NCBI GenBank assembly: GCA_964415245.1
Contig: CAYQAJ010000177.1
Coordinates: forward strand, 1 to 10,758
From: CAYQAJ01 sp964415245
GTDB taxonomy: Bacteria; Planctomycetota; Planctomycetia; Pirellulales; Pirellulaceae
DNA length: 10,758 nucleotides
Direction: 5' to 3'
Shown: positions 1-6,476 of the stretch, in pieces
Numbering within the stretch: the first letter of the stretch is position 1
How the letters are laid out: each line of letters opens with the position of its first letter
Notes under the pieces: generated by a model
Told to the model about the DNA's origin: nothing
Databases searched by the model: none
Seen by the model: only the letters and a program-made list of their open reading frames with translations
Position numbers and translations under genes: made by a program

Positions 1-36
1 CGCGATCTGCTGGCGTTTCTATCGTCGCGAGAGTAG
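1..36 (+). CDS. C-terminal end of a gene entering from the left, possibly a c-type cytochrome
   Basis: Reading from base 1, the first 11 codons give RDLLAFLSSRE followed by a TAG stop at 34-36. The pattern (D-L-L-A-F-L followed by small polar residues and a charged end) is what I expect at the C-terminus of planctomycete c-type cytochromes and cytochrome-fused dehydrogenases, whose last helix commonly reads like 'DLIAFL'. Only these few residues are visible, so no domain, haem motif or start can be checked. The gene would converge on sppA with 43 bases between the two stops. It could equally be a chance open stretch at the window edge. Confidence 0.35.
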   Translation, partial: RDLLAFLSSRE

Positions 37-79
37 GCCACGCGCGATGCGCACACCTCATGCCCACGAAATAGCTTCC

Positions 80-1273
80 CTACTCCGGGTTCGTCGTCAC
101 CAGCGGCGGGAGTGACGTGAAGAGGTAATACGCGCGGGGCGTCGCGCGGTCGAACAGGTCGTCCGGTTTGAGCAAGTCGGCCGGGTCGACAGCGCCGTGT
201 TGCGACTTGGCCAGACCCGTCAGACTCATCAGCGATAGCGGTGCCTCGTAGCGAAACACGGTTACGTCCTTCTCGTTGAGGCCGGCCAGCTCGATGGCGC
301 GGCTGATGGCGTCTTCCTGAAAGCCGATTTTGTCGACCAAACCCAATTCCTTGGCCCGTACCGCGCTGAAAATCTCGCCGGTGGCCAGCTTATCGAGGGC
401 GGCTTCATCGTTGCGGAATGCCGGGCGTCCGTCCTTGACGATGTCCTTGAATCGCCCAAACGCTTCGTTGATGTAGGCCTGCAGGATTTCGCGATGTTCC
501 GGCGACATCGGCCGCGTCATGGCCGCCAACTGCTTGCGCTCGTGGCTCACGATCGAATCGTCCTTCACGTGGTACTCGGCCATCAGACCGCTGACGTCGT
601 AGTGCGGCATGATCACGCCGATCGAGCCGGTGGTGGTGGTGGGTTCGGCATAGATGACGTCCGGCTCATCCCCCACCGCCATCGACAGGTAGTAGCCGCC
701 GCTGGCGGCAATGCTCCCCATACTGATCACCAATGGTATGTCGCGCTCCTCGCGCAGCTTCTTCAAGTGGTGATACAGGTAGTCCGAGGCGCTGACGCTT
801 CCTCCCGGCGAGTTGACGCGCACGACGACCGCCTTGATCGTGTCGTCGTCGCGCACGCGATCGATCTGCTGTTTGATGTAGCCGTCGCCGCTCACCAGCA
901 TGCCGCTCACGTCGATGATGGCCACGCGGTCGTGCCCGAAAGAGGGACCCGACACGTGCTTTTCCTGAATGCCGCCCGAGGTATCGAGGTACTTGCGCAA
1001 CAGCAACGACTGGCTCACGAGCAACAGGCCGCAGATGAGAAAGCCGGCCCAACCGACGTAGGTGAGCGCTCTGCCCAGCCACGACCCGGTCGTATGCTGC
1101 ACGATGATGCGCTGCGTCGGGCGATCGGGTCCCGTGGCGGCGGCGGTTCCGCCCGCTCCGGTCGCGGCGATTTCGGCCAGACGTTCGCTCAAGGGGGGCG
1201 GAAAATCGGTCGGGCGTTGGGCGGACTCGCCGGATGGGGAACGCGGCTGCTTGGGATCGGAGCCGGAACTCAT
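80..1273 (-). CDS. sppA: Signal peptide peptidase SppA (S49 family, single-domain type)
   Basis: A 397-residue membrane-anchored serine protease of the S49 (ClpP/crotonase-fold) family, which degrades signal peptides left in the membrane after protein export. The first 65 residues are polar and proline/serine-rich and look cytoplasmic. A single hydrophobic segment at about 69-92 anchors the protein, and the protease domain follows from about 115 to 335. Visible motifs are the strand-glycine region VNSPGGSV (153-160), the nucleophile in AASGGYY (S191) and TTTTGSIGV (212-220). The general-base lysine is probably K247 in SHERK, by analogy with the Bacillus Ser-Lys dyad. The length fits the single-domain type, not the duplicated E. 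coli enzyme of about 67 kDa. The start is ATG with an AGGAG box at 1281-1285, seven bases upstream. It is divergent from the isomerase gene. The family assignment is firm; the exact lysine is inferred. Confidence 0.95.
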   Translation of the reverse strand: MSSGSDPKQPRSPSGESAQRPTDFPPPLSERLAEIAATGAGGTAAATGPDRPTQRIIVQHTTGSWLGRALTYVGWAGFLICGLLLVSQSLLLRKYLDTSGGIQEKHVSGPSFGHDRVAIIDVSGMLVSGDGYIKQQIDRVRDDDTIKAVVVRVNSPGGSVSASDYLYHHLKKLREERDIPLVISMGSIAASGGYYLSMAVGDEPDVIYAEPTTTTGSIGVIMPHYDVSGLMAEYHVKDDSIVSHERKQLAAMTRPMSPEHREILQAYINEAFGRFKDIVKDGRPAFRNDEAALDKLATGEIFSAVRAKELGLVDKIGFQEDAISRAIELAGLNEKDVTVFRYEAPLSLMSLTGLAKSQHGAVDPADLLKPDDLFDRATPRAYYLFTSLPPLVTTNPE

Positions 1274-1311
1274 GGCGTAGCTCCTGATTGTGGGGCATCG
1301 TTCTCACGCTC

Positions 1312-1340
1312 ATTCTAGCGGCGATCGCCGTGCATTCCAG
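1312..1340 (-). promoter_or_regulatory. Weak sigma70-like promoter candidate for sppA, with a palindrome in its spacer
   Basis: On the minus strand TAGAAT (1312-1317) matches the -10 consensus at five of six bases. CTGGAA, 17 bases upstream at about 1335-1340, matches the -35 at only three of six. Transcription would begin near 1305, leaving a leader of about 30 bases before the sppA start. The spacer holds the perfect 12-bp palindrome at 1319-1330. The -35 is poor and planctomycete promoter consensus is not well defined, so this is only a candidate. Confidence 0.2.
1319..1330. repeat. 12-bp perfect palindrome CGGCGATCGCCG
   Basis: The 12 bases read identically on both strands. They lie in the divergent region between sppA and the isomerase gene, 46 bases upstream of the sppA start. 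It contains the octamer GCGATCGC known as HIP1 in cyanobacteria, but one copy in G+C-rich DNA does not point to that system. It could be an operator for sppA, or chance. Confidence 0.3.
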
Positions 1341-1451
1341 TTCACGGCGCTGGTGTTGCCACCGCATACGGCCAGCGGGTAAGCTATCGCCGCTGCCCGA
1401 GGCCGAACGTGCCATCCAGTGCCGCGGCAAGACAGGGAGACTCGGCGGCAA

Positions 1452-1461
1452 GCGCTAGCGC
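1452..1461. repeat. 10-bp perfect palindrome GCGCTAGCGC
   Basis: A self-complementary 10-mer that ends 10 bases before the AAAGGAG ribosome-binding site of the isomerase gene. It would fall in that gene's 5' leader if transcription starts upstream. It is too short and has too little loop to act as a terminator; a dimeric repressor site is possible but unsupported. Confidence 0.2.
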
Positions 1462-1485
1462 ATTTTCGGGGAAAGGAGCCGCTCG

Positions 1486-2238
1486 GTGTTCGTCTGCGCG
1501 TCGACGGAGTGTTATCCCAGTCTGCCTCTGACCGAGGCGCTGTCCCGGCTTGTCGATCTGGAGTTTTCCAGCGTCGAAGTGGCGCTGCACGAGAACCTGC
1601 CCCAGCTCAAGCCCTCGGCCGTTGTGGCCAATCTCGAAAGCGCGGTCGCCAAGTGCCAGGAAACAATGCGGCTCGACGTGGTGGCCTACAGCGTCGAGAC
1701 CGATGCCACCGGCGACGAGTTCTACCGGCAGTTCGCCGCCTGCTGCAAGCTGGCCAAGGCTACCAAGGTGGTGACCATCACCGTCGCCTCGGGCGAGTTG
1801 GGCACCCCCTTCAACGAGGAGGTCGAGCGGCTCCGCAAGCTGGTCGACATCGCGTCGCTCGACGGGGTTCGCGTCGCCATGAAGAGCCAGGTGGGACGCC
1901 TTTCCGAAGATCCCGACACCGTCACGGTGCTGTGCGACAACGTGCGCGGCCTAGGTATCACGCTCGACCCCACCCAATACCTGTGCGGGTCGCACGGCGG
2001 CAAAAGCATCGATCGGCTGATGAAGTACGTTTACCACGTGCACCTCCGCGACTCGACGAAAGACAAGCCGCAGGTGCGCGTGGGGCAGGGAGAGATCGAG
2101 TACGGGCGGCTGATTAACCAGTTGCGGATGGTCGACTACAACCGCGCCCTGAGCGTACACATCGCCGAGATGGAGGGCGTCGACCACATGGCCGAGCTGC
2201 GCAAGATGCGGCTGCTGTTGGAGAGCCTGCTGATCTGA
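1486..2238 (+). CDS. Sugar phosphate isomerase/epimerase-like TIM-barrel protein
   Basis: A 250-residue cytoplasmic protein of the AP-endonuclease-2/xylose-isomerase-like TIM-barrel family, whose members isomerise or epimerise keto-sugars or cyclitols at a divalent metal. Barrel landmarks in order are SSVEVALHE (28-36, E31), GVRVAMKSQ (127-135), LGITLDPTQY (156-165, D161), YHVHLRDS (183-190, H184/H186/D189), GQGEIEYGRLINQL (200-213) and ALSVH (221-225). The canonical metal glutamate of strand 5 appears to be K133. The histidine three residues after D161 is Q164, and the strand-8 glutamate aligns with H225. Catalysis is therefore uncertain and the substrate cannot be named. The start is GTG with AAAGGAG at 1472-1478, seven bases upstream; no ATG competes. 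It is divergent from sppA and convergent with the next gene across about 200 bases with no gene. The family is secure, the activity is not. Confidence 0.85.
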   Translation: MFVCASTECYPSLPLTEALSRLVDLEFSSVEVALHENLPQLKPSAVVANLESAVAKCQETMRLDVVAYSVETDATGDEFYRQFAACCKLAKATKVVTITVASGELGTPFNEEVERLRKLVDIASLDGVRVAMKSQVGRLSEDPDTVTVLCDNVRGLGITLDPTQYLCGSHGGKSIDRLMKYVYHVHLRDSTKDKPQVRVGQGEIEYGRLINQLRMVDYNRALSVHIAEMEGVDHMAELRKMRLLLESLLI

Positions 2239-2443
2239 GCGCCGTCGCTTCAATTCCCTCTCCCGTCTGGAGGTGAGTTGCGCCGGATCGAAGAGGGCAC
2301 GCAGCTTTCTTGTCCTGCTACATGTGGTCAAGTCCGGCAAATCCCGCCGCCGCTGCGCCGTTCCTCGTTGCCGTTGCCGTTCGTGGCTGCTGTCGTTGCC
2401 GTATCTCGGCTCCAGCAATGGGAACACGTCAAGGAACGAAGCC

Positions 2444-4414
2444 TCACGGTGGCTGGCTGCCGCGGACGCCGCGCAGTAATTCTATCTGAGCGTCGGTGAC
2501 GGAAATCACAATCGGCGACTTCGGGGCCTCACCCTCGACTTGGAAGTCGGAAAACAAGTTTGCCGCCATGCGCACCTCCTGCGAGCCAGGGAGGTCGGAC
2601 ACCCAGAATTGCCCCGCGGAATCGGGGCGCAAGTGAAAGTGCGCGAGCCCCTCGGCGTCGGTATTGTGGGCCAGCGACCAGACATTCTCGCCGCGATACA
2701 TGCGCCGGACAGGAATGCCTTCGACGGGCATTCCCTGGGAATCGACCACGCGAGCAGTAGCCGGCAGACACGCCGCGAAGTGAAGGTCGCCGACTTCTTG
2801 GGTGGCTCGCTGATCGAGGAGAATGTCTTCGGCCGTGGTCGGAGCCCACTGGTCGTCGTACGGCGTTTCGAATCGAACCGACAGGTGGATGCCGGCGGGC
2901 ACGAACACGGGTTGCAGCTCGTTGAGCGTCAACCAATGCACGTACTCGAATTCGCGGTCAGACGACTTGCCAGCGGCCTGAAACCGCTGGTACCAATCGG
3001 GCTGGTCCGTTTCGCTGGGCAACCACTGCGGCGAAACCGACAAGTGCTCGCCATCAAACACGGGGCGCACCAGGATTTTGGCGGCCGGGAACAACGGAAA
3101 ATCGCCGATATCGACCCGGTGGCTGCGGTCTGGCTTGAGCGAGCCTACCCGCACCTTGAACGGAATCGTATGTTCGTTGAAGGCCATGATGCCGTAGAAA
3201 TCCTGGTCGGGATGGCGAGTGATTGCAAACTGCCCATCACCATCGGTCCGCACTAGCCCCTGCACGCCGTAGAATTCCCTGAGCCGCTTGATGGCGGGGT
3301 GGTCGGGCGGTGGGTTGGAGGGAGTTTCTCGCAGCAGCTTCCAATCGTCGGCCGTCAATAGCGCCAGGTTGTTGTGCGACGTCGAGTTCCAGCCAATCAC
3401 GATGGCCCCGGACACGGGATCGCCGGTCACGCCGTCGACGACGCGCCCGCCGTAGGTCAGTGCATGGGGCAACTCAAACGACAGTTCTTCCGGACTGTCC
3501 GCCGTAACGACGAGCGGCAGGAAATCAACGCTCTTGCCGCCAACAAACGACTCGGCCACGTACGTGCCGGGGATCAATTTTGAGCCCGATACGACGCTCT
3601 CCGACCCTAGATCGATCAGAAACCGCTCCCCACCCTGCCGGCCGTCGTATCGGACCCGCACCTTACGCAACTGTTCTGGATCGTCGATCCACCCGCCGCC
3701 CACCGCTTCGAATCGAAAACGATGAAAGCGTTCGGCCCGCGGTATTTCAATTTGCACGGGGGCAACGTTAGCGTAACGACCCGCCACCGGGAAGAACGAG
3801 TCGTCGCCCGGGACTGTGATTCGCAGCCCGAAACGGGAGTTGACGGGAATCAGTTTGCCCCGCTCCTGTTTGCGATCTTCGTTCGGCAGGTAAAGGGCAA
3901 ACTGGCCATCGTGGTCGGACAGCACCTCAGCCGACGGATTGGCATTTTCGATCAGGCCTTCGCCGGGAGTGCGAACGTCCGTGCAACGCACGACGGCGCC
4001 GCTAGCGGGCTTCCCCTCCGATGTAACCAGCCGGCCTGTGATCGATCGCCGAAAAGCTTCGGTATCGCGGCGAACCAGCGGCATGCGAATGATTGATTGC
4101 TTACCTGTCGGGTCGACGTCGCACCGAGCCAATCCGTAGTCGGGATGCTCGACTGTGACGCGGGCCCTGATGTCGCCCTCGACGACTTCCGGGATAGCGA
4201 TTCGGCCGGTTAGGTCCGACACGGAGGTCACACTCGGCGGCAGCTCACGGTCGACGAACGCGTCGGCCGGGACATGTGCCGCTTTCGAGAACGCCACTGT
4301 TGCTTTGGCGTTCGCGATGGGCAGCCCCACGGCGTCGACCAGGGTGTGCGTAAGTTTCGGCAGCGCATCGAGGATCAGCTTGGCTCGGAACGCGATTTCG
4401 GGATCGGGACTCAT
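2444..4414 (-). CDS. Protein with repeated carboxypeptidase-regulatory-like domains, 5' end lost in assembly gap
   Basis: At least 656 residues are visible, ending in TGA at 2444-2446. The protein is built of beta-sandwich modules of the carboxypeptidase-regulatory-like (CarboxypepD_reg/Cna-B) type. Each begins with a strand, then 'V-D-G-x-P-V-x-G-A-x-V', and ends in a 'T-D-x-D-G-x-F' turn. Counting from the ATG at 4414, clear copies start at about 22 (TLVDAVGLPIANAKATV), 124 (SITGRLVTSEGKPASGAVV, with DHDGQFAL at 167-174), 319 (LTYGGRVVDGVTGDPVSGA, with TDGDGQFAI at 390-398) and 551 (PATARVVDSQGMPVEGIPV, with TDAEG at 585-589). Such modules are non-catalytic and common in large exported planctomycete proteins. 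The ATG touches the gap and has no visible ribosome-binding site. Residues 2-20 look like the end of a HEAT-type helix pair, so the true start, and any signal peptide or enzymatic domain, is probably missing. Cell location is inferred. Confidence 0.75.
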   Translation of the reverse strand: MSPDPEIAFRAKLILDALPKLTHTLVDAVGLPIANAKATVAFSKAAHVPADAFVDRELPPSVTSVSDLTGRIAIPEVVEGDIRARVTVEHPDYGLARCDVDPTGKQSIIRMPLVRRDTEAFRRSITGRLVTSEGKPASGAVVRCTDVRTPGEGLIENANPSAEVLSDHDGQFALYLPNEDRKQERGKLIPVNSRFGLRITVPGDDSFFPVAGRYANVAPVQIEIPRAERFHRFRFEAVGGGWIDDPEQLRKVRVRYDGRQGGERFLIDLGSESVVSGSKLIPGTYVAESFVGGKSVDFLPLVVTADSPEELSFELPHALTYGGRVVDGVTGDPVSGAIVIGWNSTSHNNLALLTADDWKLLRETPSNPPPDHPAIKRLREFYGVQGLVRTDGDGQFAITRHPDQDFYGIMAFNEHTIPFKVRVGSLKPDRSHRVDIGDFPLFPAAKILVRPVFDGEHLSVSPQWLPSETDQPDWYQRFQAAGKSSDREFEYVHWLTLNELQPVFVPAGIHLSVRFETPYDDQWAPTTAEDILLDQRATQEVGDLHFAACLPATARVVDSQGMPVEGIPVRRMYRGENVWSLAHNTDAEGLAHFHLRPDSAGQFWVSDLPGSQEVRMAANLFSDFQVEGEAPKSPIVISVTDAQIELLRGVRGSQPP

Positions 4415-4415
4415 G

Positions 4416-4515
4416 NNNNNNNNNNNNNNNNNNNNNNNNNNNNNNNNNNNNNNNNNNNNNNNNNNNNNNNNNNNNNNNNNNNNNNNNNNNNNNNNNNNNN
4501 NNNNNNNNNNNNNNN
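4416..4515. other. Assembly gap, 100 N
   Basis: A run of exactly 100 undetermined bases, the usual placeholder for a scaffold gap of unknown length. It removes the 5' end of the carboxypeptidase-regulatory-like gene on the minus strand. It may also remove the body of a plus-strand gene whose tail could lie to its right. Any reading frame drawn across it is unreliable because the true length is unknown. Confidence 0.98.
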
Positions 4516-4761
4516 CGACGGGCCCATTCTGCCATCGCCCGCCCACGTTGGCTACAGCAAGTTTACCGGCTTGTTACACAAGACACGCTCGCAACGGGAG
4601 GCGATGCCCTGGCGTCGTGGGACGACCGCGAGACGGCAATTAAGACGCGGCAGATGCGAATTCGGTTCCGCGGCTATCCGCCACCGCCAACGCGAGGCTC
4701 GATACCGAGTTCCGCAGACGGCGGCAACGGGGGCGAGCGGTTACTTCGCGCTTTCGTCTAA
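4516..4761 (+). CDS. Possible 3' end of a plus-strand gene emerging from the gap
   Basis: The plus frame starting at 4516 is open from the gap edge to TAA at 4759-4761 (81 codons) with no visible start. Its first 50 or so residues have a protein-like composition, for example WLQQVYRLVTQDTLATGGDA and SWDDRETAIKTRQMRIRFR. The last 30 are rich in P, S and G and less convincing. I do not recognise a family. The frame would overlap the 3' end of the convergent PDZ gene by 21 bases. A second plus frame is also open here, so openness alone is weak evidence. The stretch 4516-4740 holds no other gene, repeat or clear terminator that I can see. Confidence 0.2.
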   Translation, partial: RRAHSAIARPRWLQQVYRLVTQDTLATGGDALASWDDRETAIKTRQMRIRFRGYPPPPTRGSIPSSADGGNGGERLLRAFV

Positions 4762-6021
4762 CTCGCGCCGCAAGCCGGAGAGCGACTTCTCGATTGCGTC
4801 GAGCCGCTTGAGCACTTCGTCGAGGCGGCGTTCGATTGCCGCCGCGCCTTTCGCTTCGGGAGCTTTCTTCGAGGGGTACGCCTTCCCTTCGATCGCGGCT
4901 GGCTTGTGTTGCTTCGGCTCGATTTCGACTTTGATGCGGCCCTGCTTGGGATCCGCCTGCTTGAATTCGCGCACTTCGATACGGACGCCTTCGGGAGTGG
5001 CCCGATAAATGCTGTTCTCGCGTTTGATAGCCGGATTCTTCGCCTCCTCTTTGGGACTGTCCACCTTTTGCTCTTTCACCGCGCCCTTTTCCGGCGGTTT
5101 CTTCTTGCTCGCTTCCGGCTTTCGCAGCTCGATCCACGGCTGAGTTTTCACGCCGTCGGCCGAGCCGAATTGCTTGCCCAACAGCGGCGCCACCAGGCGG
5201 CGCACTTCTTCGGGCAGTCCGTCGAGCTTGTCCTCGGTGGCTTCGTACTTCTTGCCGTCTTTCTTGACAACGATGTGGGCGGGCTGGTCCCCTTTTTTCG
5301 TAATCATCAGGCTCGTATTCGACGGAAAACCGGCGAACTGCAGCTTCACTTTGGGCACCACGGCGCCCTCGCCCAGGACAATCACTCGACGCAGCGGCTT
5401 GCCTTCGCCCGCCTCCGCCAATTCCCCAATCAATCCGCTGAGTTCCGCCCGTTCTCCCGCGTTGCCGATCCATCGTTCGAGTTTCGCGCGTTCTTCCTTT
5501 AACGAGTCCGCTTCGGAAGCATTCTCGGCGAAGTGGTCCGGTCGCTTGCGGGGCGTCACGGTGAGTCCAACTTTCTTGCCGCCGCGCAGCAGATAGACGG
5601 CGACCGATTTGCCTTCCGACTTGTCGATGGCCTGAATCACGTCGTCGACGCTTGCGATCTCGGCGTCGCCCATCATCAGCAAAATGTCATACTGCTGGAG
5701 GCCGGCCTCGGCGGCGGGCGTTTCCGGCATGACGCTTCCCACCACAACGCCCTGTTCGATGTGCAACTGCGCTTTCAGAGCCGGTGTCACGTCTTCGCAG
5801 GAAATGCCGATCCAGAATCTGCCAGCCGACTGTTCGGACGTCAGGTCGATATCGGACGCCGCTTCCTGCACGGCCTGCTTGAGAAACTGAAGCGCCTTCT
5901 CCTGGGCCTTTTCGGTGGGCGACTCGTCGCTCTGCTGCGCGTAAAGCGCCACGACCGCGCTCAGTGAAATAGCGGCGACCGCCACCGCGGCGATCGAACG
6001 AATTTGGTAACTGGTTCGCAT
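4741..6021 (-). CDS. Secreted PDZ-domain protein with C-terminal coiled coil
   Basis: A 426-residue protein, exported by a signal peptide (hydrophobic core about 9-27, likely cleavage after VALYA, before QQSDES). A single PDZ domain spans about 69-158. It begins FWIGISCEDV, continues with GVVVGSVMPETPAAEAGLQQYDILL, a typical peptide-groove and 'AGL...D-I-L' pattern, and ends LRGGKKVGLTV. A helical segment (165-205) and a beta-rich module (212-285, ending EDKLDGLPEEVRRLVAPLLG) follow. Then come a lysine/proline-rich linker (300-333), a second beta-rich stretch (336-370) and a heptad coiled coil (about 395-424, IERRLDEVLKRLDAIEKSL). There is no trypsin-like domain, so it is a scaffold or adaptor, not an HtrA protease. 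I recall similar architectures in other planctomycetes but know of no assigned role. The start at 6021 is preferred over the ATG at 6039 because AGGAG (6031-6035) sits nine bases upstream, while the upstream ATG has no box. Confidence 0.8.
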   Translation of the reverse strand: MRTSYQIRSIAAVAVAAISLSAVVALYAQQSDESPTEKAQEKALQFLKQAVQEAASDIDLTSEQSAGRFWIGISCEDVTPALKAQLHIEQGVVVGSVMPETPAAEAGLQQYDILLMMGDAEIASVDDVIQAIDKSEGKSVAVYLLRGGKKVGLTVTPRKRPDHFAENASEADSLKEERAKLERWIGNAGERAELSGLIGELAEAGEGKPLRRVIVLGEGAVVPKVKLQFAGFPSNTSLMITKKGDQPAHIVVKKDGKKYEATEDKLDGLPEEVRRLVAPLLGKQFGSADGVKTQPWIELRKPEASKKKPPEKGAVKEQKVDSPKEEAKNPAIKRENSIYRATPEGVRIEVREFKQADPKQGRIKVEIEPKQHKPAAIEGKAYPSKKAPEAKGAAAIERRLDEVLKRLDAIEKSLSGLRRELDESAK

Positions 6022-6030
6022 GACACTGGG

Positions 6031-6035
6031 CTCCT
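6031..6035 (-). promoter_or_regulatory. Ribosome-binding site AGGAG that decides the PDZ gene start
   Basis: AGGAG on the minus strand lies nine bases before the ATG at 6021. It would lie inside the coding sequence if translation began at the upstream in-frame ATG at 6039. The shorter start also puts the basic end of the signal peptide (MRTSYQIR) at the N-terminus. Confidence 0.65.
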
Positions 6036-6090
6036 GCATGAAGGAATTGGTTTCCCTTGATTGACGCGGCGTCGCTCCTGCCCGTCAGCC

Positions 6091-6111
6091 AACAACTGAC
6101 AACGGACAACT
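6091..6111 (+). repeat. Three tandem heptamers, consensus GACAACT
   Basis: Three contiguous 7-base units at 6091, 6098 and 6105 differ from GACAACT by one base, one base and none. The same heptamer recurs at 7852-7865 and 7887-7893, over 1.7 kb away, so it is a repeated motif and not one local duplication. Noncoding; function unknown. Confidence 0.6.
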
Positions 6112-6153
6112 GGCCCGTTACGCGCGGTCGCCGTTGGCTCCCGGCTAAACGTG

Positions 6154-6195
6154 CCGCTCTCAACTCTCACCTCTCCGCTTTCCGCTTTCCCCTCG
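6154..6195 (+). repeat. Six tandem degenerate heptamers, CCGCTCT/CACCTCT/CCGCTTT type
   Basis: Six successive 7-base units begin at 6154, 6161, 6168, 6175, 6182 and 6189. Units four and five are identical (CCGCTTT). The others follow a C-x-x-C-T-C/T-T pattern, the last being the most diverged. The array starts exactly nine units (63 bases) after the start of the GACAACT array at 6091, so the two are in phase. It is pyrimidine-rich on the plus strand. No gene overlaps it. Confidence 0.55.
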
Positions 6196-6476
6196 CTCAT
6201 TGATACGACACTGGACTCACCGCGACAACCTCAACCTACTCCGCCGCGCGGCGTAATCCGAGGGGACCAACACTGGACGGGGAATCGGCCCGTGGTTCAT
6301 AATACGCCGTCTGCGATTCATCATGAGCCCCGATCGAATCGGCCGAGGAACGGAGCGCAGCCGGCCACAATCGAATCGGGAAGGCCCACCGACAGTAGTC
6401 GATGGGCTGGGGGAAGTCGTCGCGACGCAGAACTTTCCGCTCTTTAGTGTGTGTCTCTTTCGATGGAGTTTTGTTC

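Larger units (their letters stand above)
6022..6476. other. Divergent intergenic region between the PDZ gene and the aldose epimerase gene
   Basis: These 455 bases carry no convincing gene. They hold the ribosome-binding site of the PDZ gene (6031-6035) and two heptamer arrays (6091-6111 and 6154-6195). There is a 7-bp inverted pair AGCCAAC/GTTGGCT (6087-6093 and 6133-6139). A 10-bp direct repeat ATCGAATCGG occurs at about 6334 and 6370, and a 10-bp palindrome CGTCGCGACG at 6418-6427. GGAG at 6465-6468 serves the downstream gene. Promoters for both genes should lie here, but I found no sequence with good -35 and -10 elements. Confidence 0.5.

Noticed and set aside
494..1318. A 274-codon plus-strand open frame opposite sppA
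   Set aside because: Its product is rich in H, R, V and Q with no recognisable fold, as expected for the antisense of a G+C-rich coding region. The minus strand encodes a complete SppA with its active site.
2239..2443. Candidate small gene or terminator between the isomerase and the carboxypeptidase-regulatory-like gene
   Set aside because: Short open frames here have shadow-like composition. The best stem (CTCC/GGAG near 2264-2276) is only four base pairs and has no T-run. A few CGTTGC hexamers around 2368-2399 are too irregular to call a repeat.
2444..4546. Reading frame drawn through the 100-N gap, starting at 4546
   Set aside because: The gap length is a placeholder, so the frame across it has no meaning; the few residues beyond the gap have no ribosome-binding site or signal character.
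4704..4715. Hairpin CTCG-ATAC-CGAG downstream of the PDZ gene stop
   Set aside because: A four-base-pair stem with no T-run is expected by chance in this composition and is not enough for a terminator.
4640..5473. A 277-codon minus-strand frame inside the PDZ gene
   Set aside because: Very R, G and E-rich low-complexity product in a shifted frame of the PDZ gene; the signal peptide and PDZ motifs lie in the other frame.
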